64,000 nt of DNA from OCS116 sp051531935 (GCA_051531935.1 JAOPTR010000007.1:505747-569746); one strand, 5' to 3'; shown: positions 43,962-52,255, counted from the first letter of the stretch. Numbers and translations are program-made. Notes: generated from the letters alone by a model not told the origin.

Positions 43962-45095
43962 ATGAGTGATAGTTTAAAAACCGCGTTATACGATTTGCAT
44001 GTAGAATTAGGTGCTAAAATCGTTCCATTTGCAGGCTATGATATGCCTGTGCAATATCCACTTGGCGTATTGGGTGAGCATAATCACACACGCGATCAAG
44101 CTGGTTTGTTTGATGTTTCACATATGGGGCAAGCCATTTTAACGGCCACCGATAAAAACACAAATATTGCTGCATTATTTGAAACTCTGGTTCCAGGCTT
44201 GCTGCTAAGCCTCAAAGAAGGCCGCATGCGTTACAGCATGTTAATGGCCGATGATGGTGGTATTTTAGATGATCTTATGATCACGCGCATTGCCAACAAT
44301 GCAGATGGGTTTGAACGCCTGTTCTTAGTGGTAAATGCGGGCTGTAAAGATGCCGATTTTGCTCACATAACTGCAAAATTAGCAGGCAAAGTCGAGTTGG
44401 AAGTCCTAGACCGCGCGCTCATCGCCCTTCAAGGCCCTAAAGCTGCGGAAGTTTTGGCGCGCCACATACCAGATGTGGCAACGCAACCGTTCATGAGCCT
44501 CTCTTATATAACATATCAAGGCACCGATTTAATTATCAGCCGTTGCGGATATACTGGCGAAGATGGTTTCGAAATTTCAGTCCCTAACAATAAAGCCATA
44601 GAATTTTGCAAAATACTTCTTGCCCATGATGAAGTCGAAGCCATTGGCCTTGGCGCACGTGATAGCTTGCGATTGGAAGTCGGCCTATGCCTTTATGGAC
44701 ACGACATCGACACAACAACTAACCCTGTTGAGGCCGATTTAATGTGGGCAATTGGCAAGCGCCGCCGCGAAGAGGGCGGTTTCCCGGGTGCCGATATTGT
44801 GCAACAACAATTAGCCAATGGCACAAGCCGCAAACGCGTTGGTATATTGGCCGAAGGCCGCGCCCCCGCACGTGAACACACTGAAATTTATAGCAAATCT
44901 GGCGATAAAATTGGTGAAATCACTTCTGGCGGTTTTGGCCCCACATTTGGCGGCCCTGTCGCCATGGGTTATGTCACCACTGAATTCGCCGAAATAGATA
45001 CAGAAATCGACCTATTGGTACGCGGCAAAAAACGGCCAGCCAAAATTGCCGCCATGCCATTTGTGCCACAAAACTATTACCGCACAAGCAAATAA
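43962..45095 (+). CDS. gcvT: Aminomethyltransferase (glycine cleavage T protein)
   Basis: 377 residues. Transfers the methylene of the H-protein-bound aminomethyl group to tetrahydrofolate, releasing ammonia. Marks: LHVELGAKIVPFAGYDMPVQYP at the start, LFDVSHMGQ (around 48), SRCGYTGEDGFEISVP (around 190) and LGARDSLRLEVGLCLYGHDID (around 227). Folate-contacting residues of the family are in place. First gene behind the glycine riboswitch, with a GAGGGG ribosome-binding site. Confidence 0.97.
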   Translation: MSDSLKTALYDLHVELGAKIVPFAGYDMPVQYPLGVLGEHNHTRDQAGLFDVSHMGQAILTATDKNTNIAALFETLVPGLLLSLKEGRMRYSMLMADDGGILDDLMITRIANNADGFERLFLVVNAGCKDADFAHITAKLAGKVELEVLDRALIALQGPKAAEVLARHIPDVATQPFMSLSYITYQGTDLIISRCGYTGEDGFEISVPNNKAIEFCKILLAHDEVEAIGLGARDSLRLEVGLCLYGHDIDTTTNPVEADLMWAIGKRRREEGGFPGADIVQQQLANGTSRKRVGILAEGRAPAREHTEIYSKSGDKIGEITSGGFGPTFGGPVAMGYVTTEFAEIDTEIDLLVRGKKRPAKIAAMPFVPQNYYRTSK

Positions 45096-45120
45096 CAAAT
45101 CAACTGATTAAGGGAATCCA

Positions 45121-45489
45121 ATGTCTAAACATTATACAGAAGACCATGAATACGCGTTTATTGAAGGCGATATCGCCATTGTTGGTGTGTCCAACCATGC
45201 ACAAGATCAATTAGGTGACGTTGTATTTGTCGAACTGCCAGAAGTTGGCGTCACGTTCGAAAAAGGTGATGAAATTGCAGTTGTTGAATCTGTTAAAGCC
45301 GCATCAGAAGTTTACACACCTGTTGCAGGCGAAGTTATCGAAGTGAACGGTGCGCTTGAAGCTGCCCCAGAAACTGTAAATGCAGGTGCCGAAACTGTGG
45401 GTTGGTTTATTAAAATTAAAATCAGTAATCCATCAGATGTCGAAGGCCTTATGGATGAAGAAGCTTATACAGCATTTGCAGCCGAATAA
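45121..45489 (+). CDS. gcvH: Glycine cleavage system H protein
   Basis: 122 residues. Lipoyl carrier that shuttles the aminomethyl group between P, T and L proteins. The lipoylation Lys is in VESVKAASEVYTPV (around residue 60), framed by the typical GDVVFVELPEVG and EAYTAFAAE ends. It follows gcvT by 25 bp. Confidence 0.97.
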   Translation: MSKHYTEDHEYAFIEGDIAIVGVSNHAQDQLGDVVFVELPEVGVTFEKGDEIAVVESVKAASEVYTPVAGEVIEVNGALEAAPETVNAGAETVGWFIKIKISNPSDVEGLMDEEAYTAFAAE

Positions 45490-45514
45490 CCCCACCCAGT
45501 TTGAAGAGTAAAAT

Positions 45515-46861
45515 ATGCGTTATTTACCACATTCTCCCAAAGACCGCGAAACAATGTTAGCGGCCATCGGTGTCAACAGCATCGACGATTTATTTGCCGA
45601 AATCCCGCAATCTGCGCGGGTGACAGATGGTTTTGGCTTGCCAAATCATGCCACCGAGTTAGAGGTAGATCGCTATTTTCGCAAACAATCCGAAAAGAAC
45701 TTAGCCGCCAGTGGAGCCGCGTTTTTCATCGGCGGTGGTGCTTATCGCCATCATGTGCCTGCTACGGTCGATCATCTCATTCAACGCAGTGAGTTTTTAA
45801 CCGCCTATACGCCATACCAACCCGAAATATCACAAGGCACTTTGCAGGCTTTGTTCGAGTTCCAAACACAAGTTGCACAACTTTACGATATGGAAGTGGC
45901 AAATGCCTCCATGTATGATGGTTCAACAGGAACAGGCGAAGCCGTTTTAATGGCGCATCGTGCCACAAAACGCAAAAAAGCCATTGTTTCAGGTGGTGTG
46001 CATCCACAATATATTGAGGTGATTGAAAACCTATCTGACTTTGGCAACAAACAAGTGGTCAAATTACCCGCCAACCCAACAGGTGTTGAAGATATCATCA
46101 GCCAATTGGACAAAGAAACCTCTTGTGTTGTGGTGCAAACCCCTAACTTTTTTGGTGAATTGTCAGATTTTACAGCCCTAGCCGAAGCGGTACACGCTGT
46201 TAAAGCTTTACTAATTGTTGTGGTGACTGAAGTTGTGTCCCTCGGTGCCGTAAAAGCGCCAGGCACAATGGGTGCCGATATTGTGGTTGGCGAAGGCCAA
46301 TCTATTGGTGTGGGTTTAAACTTTGGCGGGCCATATGTTGGCCTATTTGCCACAACCAAAAAACTATTGCGCCAAATGCCGGGTCGTGTGTGTGGCGAAA
46401 CTGTAGATGCCGATGGCAAACGCGGTTTTGTACTTACAATGTCAACCCGCGAGCAACATATCAGACGCGAGAAAGCCACTTCTAACATTTGTACAAATGC
46501 AGGGCTTTGCACATTGGCCTTCACTATACATATGTCGTTGTTAGGTGAAGTTGGCCTTAGAAAAATGGCCATGGCTTCACATAATGGCGCAGTGGTTTTG
46601 GCCGATCGACTTGATAAAATTGATGGTGTTGAAGTTCTAAATAACAGCTTCTTTAATGAGTTTACAGTGCGTTTAAATGGCCATAATGCCAATGATATCG
46701 TAAATGCATTGGCCGCGCAAAATATTTTAGCAGGCTTGCCTGTCTCGCGTTTATTACCAAATGCAGATAATGATGACCTGCTGATTATTGCCGTCACAGA
46801 AACCAATACAGATGAAGATTTCGATTTGCTCGAAACCGCACTAAGAGGAGCGATGCAATGA
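45515..46861 (+). CDS. gcvPA: Glycine dehydrogenase (decarboxylating) subunit 1
   Basis: 448 residues. N-terminal half of the two-subunit P protein, which decarboxylates glycine with PLP held by the other subunit. Marks: MRYLPHSPKDRETMLAAIGV, GGGAYRHHVPATVDHL (around 72), YTPYQPEISQGTLQALFEFQT (around 94) and GMYDGSTGTGEA-like ASMYDGSTGTGEA (around 130). It overlaps gcvPB by 4 bases (ATGA). A 360-codon open frame on the opposite strand (45883-46965) is a mirror artefact. Confidence 0.96.
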   Translation: MRYLPHSPKDRETMLAAIGVNSIDDLFAEIPQSARVTDGFGLPNHATELEVDRYFRKQSEKNLAASGAAFFIGGGAYRHHVPATVDHLIQRSEFLTAYTPYQPEISQGTLQALFEFQTQVAQLYDMEVANASMYDGSTGTGEAVLMAHRATKRKKAIVSGGVHPQYIEVIENLSDFGNKQVVKLPANPTGVEDIISQLDKETSCVVVQTPNFFGELSDFTALAEAVHAVKALLIVVVTEVVSLGAVKAPGTMGADIVVGEGQSIGVGLNFGGPYVGLFATTKKLLRQMPGRVCGETVDADGKRGFVLTMSTREQHIRREKATSNICTNAGLCTLAFTIHMSLLGEVGLRKMAMASHNGAVVLADRLDKIDGVEVLNNSFFNEFTVRLNGHNANDIVNALAAQNILAGLPVSRLLPNADNDDLLIIAVTETNTDEDFDLLETALRGAMQ

Positions 46862-48444
46862 GTGATACAACAAGCAAAATGAACAATGTTGGCCGCCCGT
46901 CTTCTCCTCAAACTAGCGCTGCAACCGAAGCACACCCTACTTTTACGGGCAATAAAGCTTTGCAAATTAACGAGCTTCTACTGTATGAAGTTGGCGCAAT
47001 TGATCAAACAGGTGTCGACATTGCGACACCACGCGAAATCACAAAAAACCGCTTAGGTGGGCTAGATCGTGATGCTGAAATTGGCCTTTACGGCTTGTCA
47101 GAACCGCAAACAATGCGCCATTATGTGCGTTTAAGCCAAAAGAATTTTGCCATTGATATGGCCATGTATCCGCTTGGCTCATGCACCATGAAGCATAACC
47201 CACGTATCAACGAAAAAATTGCCCGCTTACCAGGTTTTGCTGATGTTCATCCGCTACAACCACAACAAACTGTGCGTGGCGCGATTGAAGTGATCGAAAC
47301 ATTGGCCGACTGGCTCATGAAGTTAACAGGCATGGAAGCCGTAGCAATGAGCCCTAAAGCAGGCGCACATGGCGAGCTTTGCGGAATGATGGCAATTGAA
47401 GCTGCATTGCGTGCCCGTGGTGATGCCACCAAACGCACAAAAGTGCTCATTCCAGAATCTGCCCACGGCACAAACCCAGCCACGGCTGTTTTTGTTGGCT
47501 ATCAAGTGGTTACAATTAAAACGCGTGACGATGGCACAGTAGACCCGCAAACCATTAAGGATGCGCTCACCGACGAAGTTGCTGCCATCATGCTTACCAA
47601 CCCAAATACATGTGGGTTATTCGAGCGCGATATTATGGAAATTGCCGACGCTGTACATGCCGCAGGCGCATTTTTCTATTGTGATGGCGCGAATTTCAAC
47701 GCCATTATGGGGCGCACAAAACCGGGTGACCTCGGCGTAGACGCCATGCACATTAATTTGCATAAAACTTTCTCTACTCCGCATGGCGGTGGTGGGCCAG
47801 GCGCAGGGCCTGTGGTGCTTTCTAAAGCCTTGGCCGAGTTTGCTCCTGTGCCATTCGTAAAACGCGATGGTGACGTTGTTTCATTGGTCGAGCATGTGAA
47901 TGATAGTGCTGCCTTTGGCCGCATGACTGCATTTCATGGTCAAATGGGCATGAATACCCGCGCATTGTCCTATATTTTGAGCCACGGGCAAGATGGCATT
48001 CGCCAAGCTGCCGAAGATGCAGTGCTAAACGCTAACTATGTGAAAGCGCAATTAAAAAATGTTATGACACCTTCATTTGAAGAGCAATCCGAAGGCTTTA
48101 AACGTCCTGCAATGCACGAAGCTTTGTTCCAAGATGATTTTTTGAAGGATACTGGCATCACAACATTAGATTTTGCAAAAGCTATGATTGATGAAGGTTT
48201 CCATCCGATGACAATGTATTTCCCATTGGTGGTACATGGTGCTATGCTGATTGAACCAACAGAATCAGAAAGTAAAGCAAGTTTAGATTTGTTCATCGCC
48301 ACCATGCGTGATTTAGCAAAAAGTGCCAAAAACAAAGAAACCGAACGTTTTATTGGTGCGCCATTCCATGCGCCGATGCGGCGTTTAGATGAAACACTGG
48401 CTGCCCGTAAGCCAATACTTAAATGGGTGAAGCCAGAAGCTTAG
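46858..48444 (+). CDS. gcvPB: Glycine dehydrogenase (decarboxylating) subunit 2
   Basis: 528 residues. PLP-bearing half of the P protein. The PLP Lys is in NLHKTFSTPHGGGGPGAG (around 300). Other marks: YPLGSCTMKHNPRINE (around 102), SPKAGAHGELCG (around 163), PESAHGTNPATA (around 200) and FHPMTMYFPLVVHGAMLIEPTE near the end. It completes a riboswitch-gcvT-gcvH-gcvPA-gcvPB operon; the L protein is not here and is usually shared with other dehydrogenases. Confidence 0.97.
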   Translation: MSDTTSKMNNVGRPSSPQTSAATEAHPTFTGNKALQINELLLYEVGAIDQTGVDIATPREITKNRLGGLDRDAEIGLYGLSEPQTMRHYVRLSQKNFAIDMAMYPLGSCTMKHNPRINEKIARLPGFADVHPLQPQQTVRGAIEVIETLADWLMKLTGMEAVAMSPKAGAHGELCGMMAIEAALRARGDATKRTKVLIPESAHGTNPATAVFVGYQVVTIKTRDDGTVDPQTIKDALTDEVAAIMLTNPNTCGLFERDIMEIADAVHAAGAFFYCDGANFNAIMGRTKPGDLGVDAMHINLHKTFSTPHGGGGPGAGPVVLSKALAEFAPVPFVKRDGDVVSLVEHVNDSAAFGRMTAFHGQMGMNTRALSYILSHGQDGIRQAAEDAVLNANYVKAQLKNVMTPSFEEQSEGFKRPAMHEALFQDDFLKDTGITTLDFAKAMIDEGFHPMTMYFPLVVHGAMLIEPTESESKASLDLFIATMRDLAKSAKNKETERFIGAPFHAPMRRLDETLAARKPILKWVKPEA

Positions 48445-48502
48445 GCCTCTAATAAGTTGAAAATTATACCTAATAACTGAGTGGGGGACCTCACTTAGTT
48501 TT

Positions 48503-48546
48503 GACCATCTTCACAGTCGGGGGACAAGTGAAGATGGTCTTTTTTT
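48503..48546 (+). terminator. Intrinsic terminator of the gcv operon
   Basis: Perfect 12-bp stem GACCATCTTCAC/GTGAAGATGGTC, 13-base loop, then seven T. It also lies downstream of the converging CMD gene. Confidence 0.95.
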
Positions 48547-48564
48547 GTCGGTCAGAATATTAAT

Positions 48565-48906
48565 TTATTCTGAGAATTGTTCAAATGCTTGCATAGCATC
48601 TGCTGCATACATCAAAGCAGGGCCACCACCCATATAAATACAGGTAGCTAATGTTTCCGCTAGCTCCTGCTTGGTGGTGCCAAGCTCCACCAATGATTTT
48701 ACATGATAGCCAATGCAGCCATCGCAATGGTTGGTAATGCCAATCGCCAAGGCAATCAATTCTTTGGTTTTTAAATCCAATGCACCCGCTGCTGTCGCTG
48801 CAGAAGCCGTTGCCATAAAATTCTTCATCACTTCGGGTTGTAGTTCTGCAATCTTATTTACATTCTCACTAATCGCATTGGTAATTTCTTTGTAATTTTT
48901 ACTCAT
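48565..48906 (-). CDS. Carboxymuconolactone-decarboxylase (AhpD-like) family protein
   Basis: 113 residues, all helical. The AhpD-type redox motif is present as HCDGCIGYHVK (CxxC plus downstream His, around residue 56), followed by GTTKQELAETLATCIYMGGGPALMYA. Members with CxxC-x3-H act as alkylhydroperoxidase-like reductases or unknown oxidoreductases; a lactone decarboxylase role is unlikely for this subset. Monocistronic, with its own GGGAG ribosome-binding site. Confidence 0.88.
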   Translation of the reverse strand: MSKNYKEITNAISENVNKIAELQPEVMKNFMATASAATAAGALDLKTKELIALAIGITNHCDGCIGYHVKSLVELGTTKQELAETLATCIYMGGGPALMYAADAMQAFEQFSE

Positions 48907-49035
48907 CTCTAGCTCCCTTGTTAAATAGTCTACAAGTAAAGCCTATGCCCACCTCCCAAAATAACAATTCCCCAAATTGTCGCACAGAATAAATTTCACC
49001 AGCTGTTTATTGGTGGGTACTTTATAAACGCTGCT

Positions 49036-50685
49036 TTATTTGCGACCGCACAGACTACCGCTACAAGTTAAGTCATTAAAATTAAAAATAGCCGAATGCC
49101 CACCATTACCTAAGGGCATGTTCACTCCTTTAGGGACAAGAAATTTAACGGCATTGGCGCCATATAATCCCGTTGGGATGGCATAATTTTTTAACACGAC
49201 ATACATGCTCAATACGCCTTTATGTAGTGTTAGTTTTCCGTTTTCATCCGTGCGCGTAAACATAACGGTTTTCCTTTTACGTCCAAATTTTTCTTCCCAA
49301 ACTCGTATGTCATCTTCATTTGCTAGTTTCAGAAAGCCATCTTTAATTCCCGTTTCAATTCCTGCCTTGCCAGACAAAGGAATTAGGGTGGCGGTAAATT
49401 TTTCAGGTGTCGAAAAATCGGATGATAATAGATTATTAGCATTATAATCCTGACTGCCCATAATGGTATATCCGCGCTTGTTTATTTTGAAAATTTTGGA
49501 AACTGGTTTTCCAAAATATGCCATAGCAATAGTATTAGGCTTAACTCTCCCCTTTGCATAAATGCTAAACCAATTGCAATTCACCTCGTCATATTTCGTA
49601 TGAATTAACACAGGTGTCTCGGCGTCTATTCCCACAATAACCTGTTTTTTTAGCCCGCTCACAACAACACTGTGAATTTTTGTTCCCTCAGTACGATTTA
49701 TCGACCAAATCACCCCATTATGCGCAGCAAGAAGCAGTGCAACGCTTTTGCCAGGCTCATTGACAACTATATCAACTTGAGTGTGTTGCCCGCTAGGCCC
49801 AACTTGTGGTTGAATTTCTCGACCATTGCTGCCATTCATACTGTAAACGAGTAAATTATTAGGAAAAGATAAATTCTTAAATTTACATTCGTCGGGCAAT
49901 TTATGGCGCGTCTTTGCTAATTCCCACGCTTTTTTCCTATCCTCTCGGCGTTTAAGCTTCAAGTCACGTTCTGCAAGTATTTGATTGTGCAGAATTGTCT
50001 GTATTTTACCTAGCTCTGCTTTTGAAATGATGGAATCTCCATCAATATCTACCGTTGCAAATGCTTTGAGCGATAATTTCTCTAATTCAATAATGGTTAG
50101 CATTCCGTCTTCATTCGGATCGAGCTTTAACAAGATGGTAGCAAATTTACCGCGTCCCCAATCAATAAATTTTTGCCTAATATGAGGACTAACAACCAAC
50201 ATTTCTTCATATGATACGTATCCGTCACCGTCCGCATCTTTTGCCATGCCATGGCTAATTTGCTGTTCAAGAAGCCGGATTTGTTTGGGTTTTGCATAGG
50301 AAGGATTTTTTCGCACAAGGACTTGCTTAATCTCATGTGCATCAACGCGGTTATCTTGATCTATATCATAATAATTGAACTTCTTTTTTTCTTTGTTGCG
50401 CGCTCTTTCCATATCTTGACTAATTAGCAATTCGATTGTTTCTTGTGTGAGCGTGGTTTTGTCGCGCGCATATGTGCGAATATACCTTAGATTTGCTACA
50501 ATATATTTCTCCAAATACCTATTCTTCCGAAAGGATTCTTTAAGAAATTTCGGAATTTCTTCCAGATTCTCATAGCTGTCTGTTGAATAATAATGAGAGC
50601 CTACTTCAGTAGCCAAGCCAGCACTTGGAATGACAAAAAACAACATAACTAAAAATGATTTCGATAAAATACTATGGCGGCCCAT
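49036..50685 (-). CDS. Exported EF-hand protein with unknown C-terminal domain
   Basis: 549 residues. A signal peptide ends around PSAGLA-TE (residue about 26). Residues about 90-235 hold four EF-hand-type loops: DIDQDNRVDAHE, DADGDGYVSYEE, DPNEDGMLTIIE and DIDGDSIISKAE; the first, second and fourth have good calcium-ligand patterns. After a charged helix (ERDLKLKRREDRKKAWELAK) comes a roughly 290-residue beta-rich domain I do not recognise, ending in a Cys pair (TCSGSLCGRK). It may be a calcium-dependent periplasmic or surface protein. The ATG at 50685 has GGAG; the frame is open 10 codons further. It faces the gene-free RNA region and may be an accessory gene. Confidence 0.8.
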   Translation of the reverse strand: MGRHSILSKSFLVMLFFVIPSAGLATEVGSHYYSTDSYENLEEIPKFLKESFRKNRYLEKYIVANLRYIRTYARDKTTLTQETIELLISQDMERARNKEKKKFNYYDIDQDNRVDAHEIKQVLVRKNPSYAKPKQIRLLEQQISHGMAKDADGDGYVSYEEMLVVSPHIRQKFIDWGRGKFATILLKLDPNEDGMLTIIELEKLSLKAFATVDIDGDSIISKAELGKIQTILHNQILAERDLKLKRREDRKKAWELAKTRHKLPDECKFKNLSFPNNLLVYSMNGSNGREIQPQVGPSGQHTQVDIVVNEPGKSVALLLAAHNGVIWSINRTEGTKIHSVVVSGLKKQVIVGIDAETPVLIHTKYDEVNCNWFSIYAKGRVKPNTIAMAYFGKPVSKIFKINKRGYTIMGSQDYNANNLLSSDFSTPEKFTATLIPLSGKAGIETGIKDGFLKLANEDDIRVWEEKFGRKRKTVMFTRTDENGKLTLHKGVLSMYVVLKNYAIPTGLYGANAVKFLVPKGVNMPLGNGGHSAIFNFNDLTCSGSLCGRK

Positions 50686-50937
50686 AAATAAACCAGCTCC
50701 CTTAAAAGAATACAATAAGTACTAGTAGAGTGAATAAAGGCCCAATATCAATATATTCGTAATATAGAGGTAAACAAAATCCTTAAAATTCAAACACCAT
50801 GATCAAATACTCAACAATATGTAAACCTACAAAAAAACATCACCAAATTCATATAATGTAAGGCCATTGTTTTGATAAAATTTTCAGGTCACCAAGATCA
50901 CCGAATTTGGTATCAAATGTCCTAATAGCGAAGAGAC

Positions 50938-51119
50938 GATCACCGAGATCGTTAGATCTGGTGCCCAATGTTTTAATAAGGGAAAGTCGATCACCGAGAT
51001 CGTTAGATCTGGTGCCCAATGTTTTAATAGGGGAAAGTCGATCACCGAGATCGCTAGATCTGGTGCCCAATGTCTTAATAGGGGAAAGTCGATCACCGAG
51101 ATCGTTAGATCTGGTGATC
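50938..51119. repeat. 51-bp tandem repeat array, each unit with a hairpin
   Basis: Units start at 50938, 50989, 51040 and 51091 (three full 51-bp periods plus the first 29 bases of a fourth), with a degenerate unit before them from about 50896. Each begins with GATCACCGAGATCGTTAGATC followed by TGGTG, which folds as CACC-G-AGATC/GATCT-GGTG with a 4-base loop, and then a spacer CCCAATGTTTTAATARGGGAAAGTC. Unit 3 has two base changes. The last hairpin is also the 3' hairpin of RNA copy 1, so the array looks like an expansion of that hairpin. Because 51 is divisible by three, open frames appear in several phases (17-residue repeats); I do not regard them as coding. Confidence 0.9.
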
Positions 51120-51297
51120 GGGGTGTAGTAAACTGAAGCTAGTCAGCCACAACGTTTTTAGTAAAGGCAAGCCTTAACTTGGACATAGCGTCATCACCCC
51201 GATCATAAAACCTAGATGATGGTATATCGACGCGTCGATATGGCACTAGCTTTTAGGGTTACTAAGCCCCCCGACTGAAACAAATGAATCAACCTAG
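51091..51297 (-). ncRNA. Putative structured RNA, copy 1
   Basis: Candidate RNA of about 200 nt, read right to left. Plus-strand coordinates of pairings: 51116-51125 with 51195-51204 (10 bp perfect), 51126-51131 with 51259-51264 (6 bp), 51136-51143 with 51245-51252 (AAGCTAGT/ACTAGCTT, 8 bp), an internal hairpin 51224-51230 with 51235-51241 (7 bp, CGCG loop) and 51192-51198 with 51215-51221. The first pairing crosses the next two, making a pseudoknot. The 3' hairpin is 51091-51119. It is about 60 percent identical to copy 2 with compensatory changes. No U-run follows the 3' hairpin; instead the 51-bp array follows. Family unknown. Confidence 0.6.
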
Positions 51298-51301
51298 CAT
51301 T

Positions 51302-51330
51302 AAGCTAACATTCGCATTGTAAATAAGCAA
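51302..51330 (-). promoter_or_regulatory. Promoter-like element of RNA copy 1
   Basis: On the minus strand TTGCTT (51330-51325), exactly 17 bp, TAGCTT (51307-51302). The -35 flank is shared with copy 2 (ATTTATCRGATTGCWTATTT), and the 17-bp spacing is identical, although the spacer sequences differ. Confidence 0.5.
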
Positions 51331-51586
51331 TCCGATAAATGTAAAATGTCTGTATTTTTATAGGTTTATAGTAAAAGAACCTTTTTTTATTACAATTACT
51401 ACCTCTAATATTATGATTTTAAACTGAAAATGAGAATAGTGAACCTTCAATGCTTAAAGCGAATAAATATGTGAAGATAATTTTAAAAATTCGAGAGACA
51501 GCAAAAAATAGTCGTACAACTAAAGGATAACAACAAAAAGATGATTAGAACCAAATTATATCCAATAAATGCCATCAGCCCCACTC

Positions 51587-51626
51587 AAAAAAAACGATCA
51601 CCTAGATGATTTCCATCTGGTGATCG
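51587..51626 (-). terminator. Intrinsic terminator of RNA copy 2
   Basis: Stem CGATCACC-AGATG / CATCT-GGTGATCG with one bulged base and a 5-base loop (51595-51626), followed on the minus strand by eight T (51594-51587). The same hairpin in copy 1 has AGATC/GATCT in place of AGATG/CATCT, a compensatory change. Confidence 0.88.
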
Positions 51627-51812
51627 GGGTGTTAGTAAACTGAAGTAAGTCAGCCATGACGATTTTAGCTTCCACAAAGTCCGTAAACAAAGCGTAGGCT
51701 TGAACATAGCGCCACCACCCCAATCTTAGGATCGAGATGATGTATCTAATTGGTGATACCCCCACTTACTTTTGAGGTTACTAGCCCCAGGTTGGCAGAA
51801 TTCAACCAACCC
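51587..51812 (-). ncRNA. Putative structured RNA, copy 2
   Basis: Candidate RNA of about 225 nt on the minus strand ending in an intrinsic terminator. Pairings equivalent to copy 1 (plus coordinates): 51622-51631 with 51716-51725, 51633-51638 with 51778-51783, 51643-51650 with 51764-51771 (AAGTAAGT/ACTTACTT, changed in both arms relative to copy 1), hairpin 51742-51746 with 51755-51759, and 51713-51719 with 51736-51742. Mismatches on the plus strand become G-U pairs on the minus strand, which supports the minus strand as template product. A 5' hairpin GGTTGG/CCAACC (about 51811-51790) opens the RNA. Conserved unpaired block: CGCTATGTYCAAG. It does not match RNase P, tmRNA, SRP RNA, 6S RNA or a group I/II core that I can recall. 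Confidence 0.65.
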
Positions 51813-51818
51813 TATACT

Positions 51819-51847
51819 AAACTACCAGTAGACATGTAAATATGCAA
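51819..51847 (-). promoter_or_regulatory. Promoter-like element of RNA copy 2
   Basis: On the minus strand TTGCAT (51847-51842), 17 bp, TAGTTT (51824-51819); a second -10-like TAGTAT overlaps at 51819-51814. A start point near 51812-51808 would place the GGTTGG/CCAACC hairpin at the 5' end of the RNA. Confidence 0.5.
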
Positions 51848-52255
51848 TCTGATAAATTAGGTCTTTAGTGGTAGATCATTAAAATAACAGATGATTTTCC
51901 AACAATTAAAGGCAAAATTACGACAAAATTAAAGATTCAAAAGCAATTTAGCCAATATTCTCAATGCTGTAATCGCTATTAATTGTAGTTTATAAAGGTT
52001 TTAGAAAGTATAAAAAAGTAATTCAATCAAAGAATATAGCGCAATAAAACCATTAAGTTATTCTGTCTATTGAAAGTAAATTTGAAGGAGAAAATTAACA
52101 TTTTCTCTCCTCCGTATTTCACGATTTTTTGATGTATTTAAAATATTAAACTCGAATAAATACACGCGCATGATGATCATCAAAATTTATATGATATTAT
52201 TTCAGAACAGCAAAAAAACCGTGTAAAATTAGGCACAATACAAGCAAGCGGCTCA

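Larger units (their letters stand above)
50716..52255. other. 1.5-kb gene-free region with duplicated RNA-like modules
   Basis: No credible protein-coding gene. Contents: A/T-rich leader of the EF-hand gene (50716-50890), a 51-bp tandem hairpin array (50938-51119), structured RNA copy 1 (to about 51297), its promoter-like element (51302-51330), an A/T-rich spacer with nothing recognised (51345-51585), structured RNA copy 2 (51587-51812) and its promoter-like element, then about 390 bp of A/T-rich sequence with nothing recognised up to mgsA (51865-52255). Confidence 0.8.

Noticed and set aside
45883..46965. 360-codon open frame opposite gcvPA
   Set aside because: It is a mirror of a well-conserved gene; composition is Ser/Thr/Arg-rich as expected for antisense frames, with no family match.
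48481..48500. Second riboswitch or small RNA after gcvPB
   Set aside because: Only a G-rich spacer before a normal intrinsic terminator; no conserved RNA motif found.
51021..51090. GGGGAAAGTC resembling the conserved GAGGAAAGTCC of RNase P RNA
   Set aside because: No other RNase P core element is nearby, and the match repeats with the tandem unit.
50938..51119. CRISPR-like array
   Set aside because: The whole 51-bp unit repeats, including what would be the spacer; there are no unique spacers and no cas genes.
50849..51128. Open frames with perfect 17-residue repeats on both strands over the tandem array
   Set aside because: The 51-bp period is a multiple of three, so any phase without a stop stays open. 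Three different frames are open at once, none has a good ribosome-binding site, and the units match RNA hairpins.
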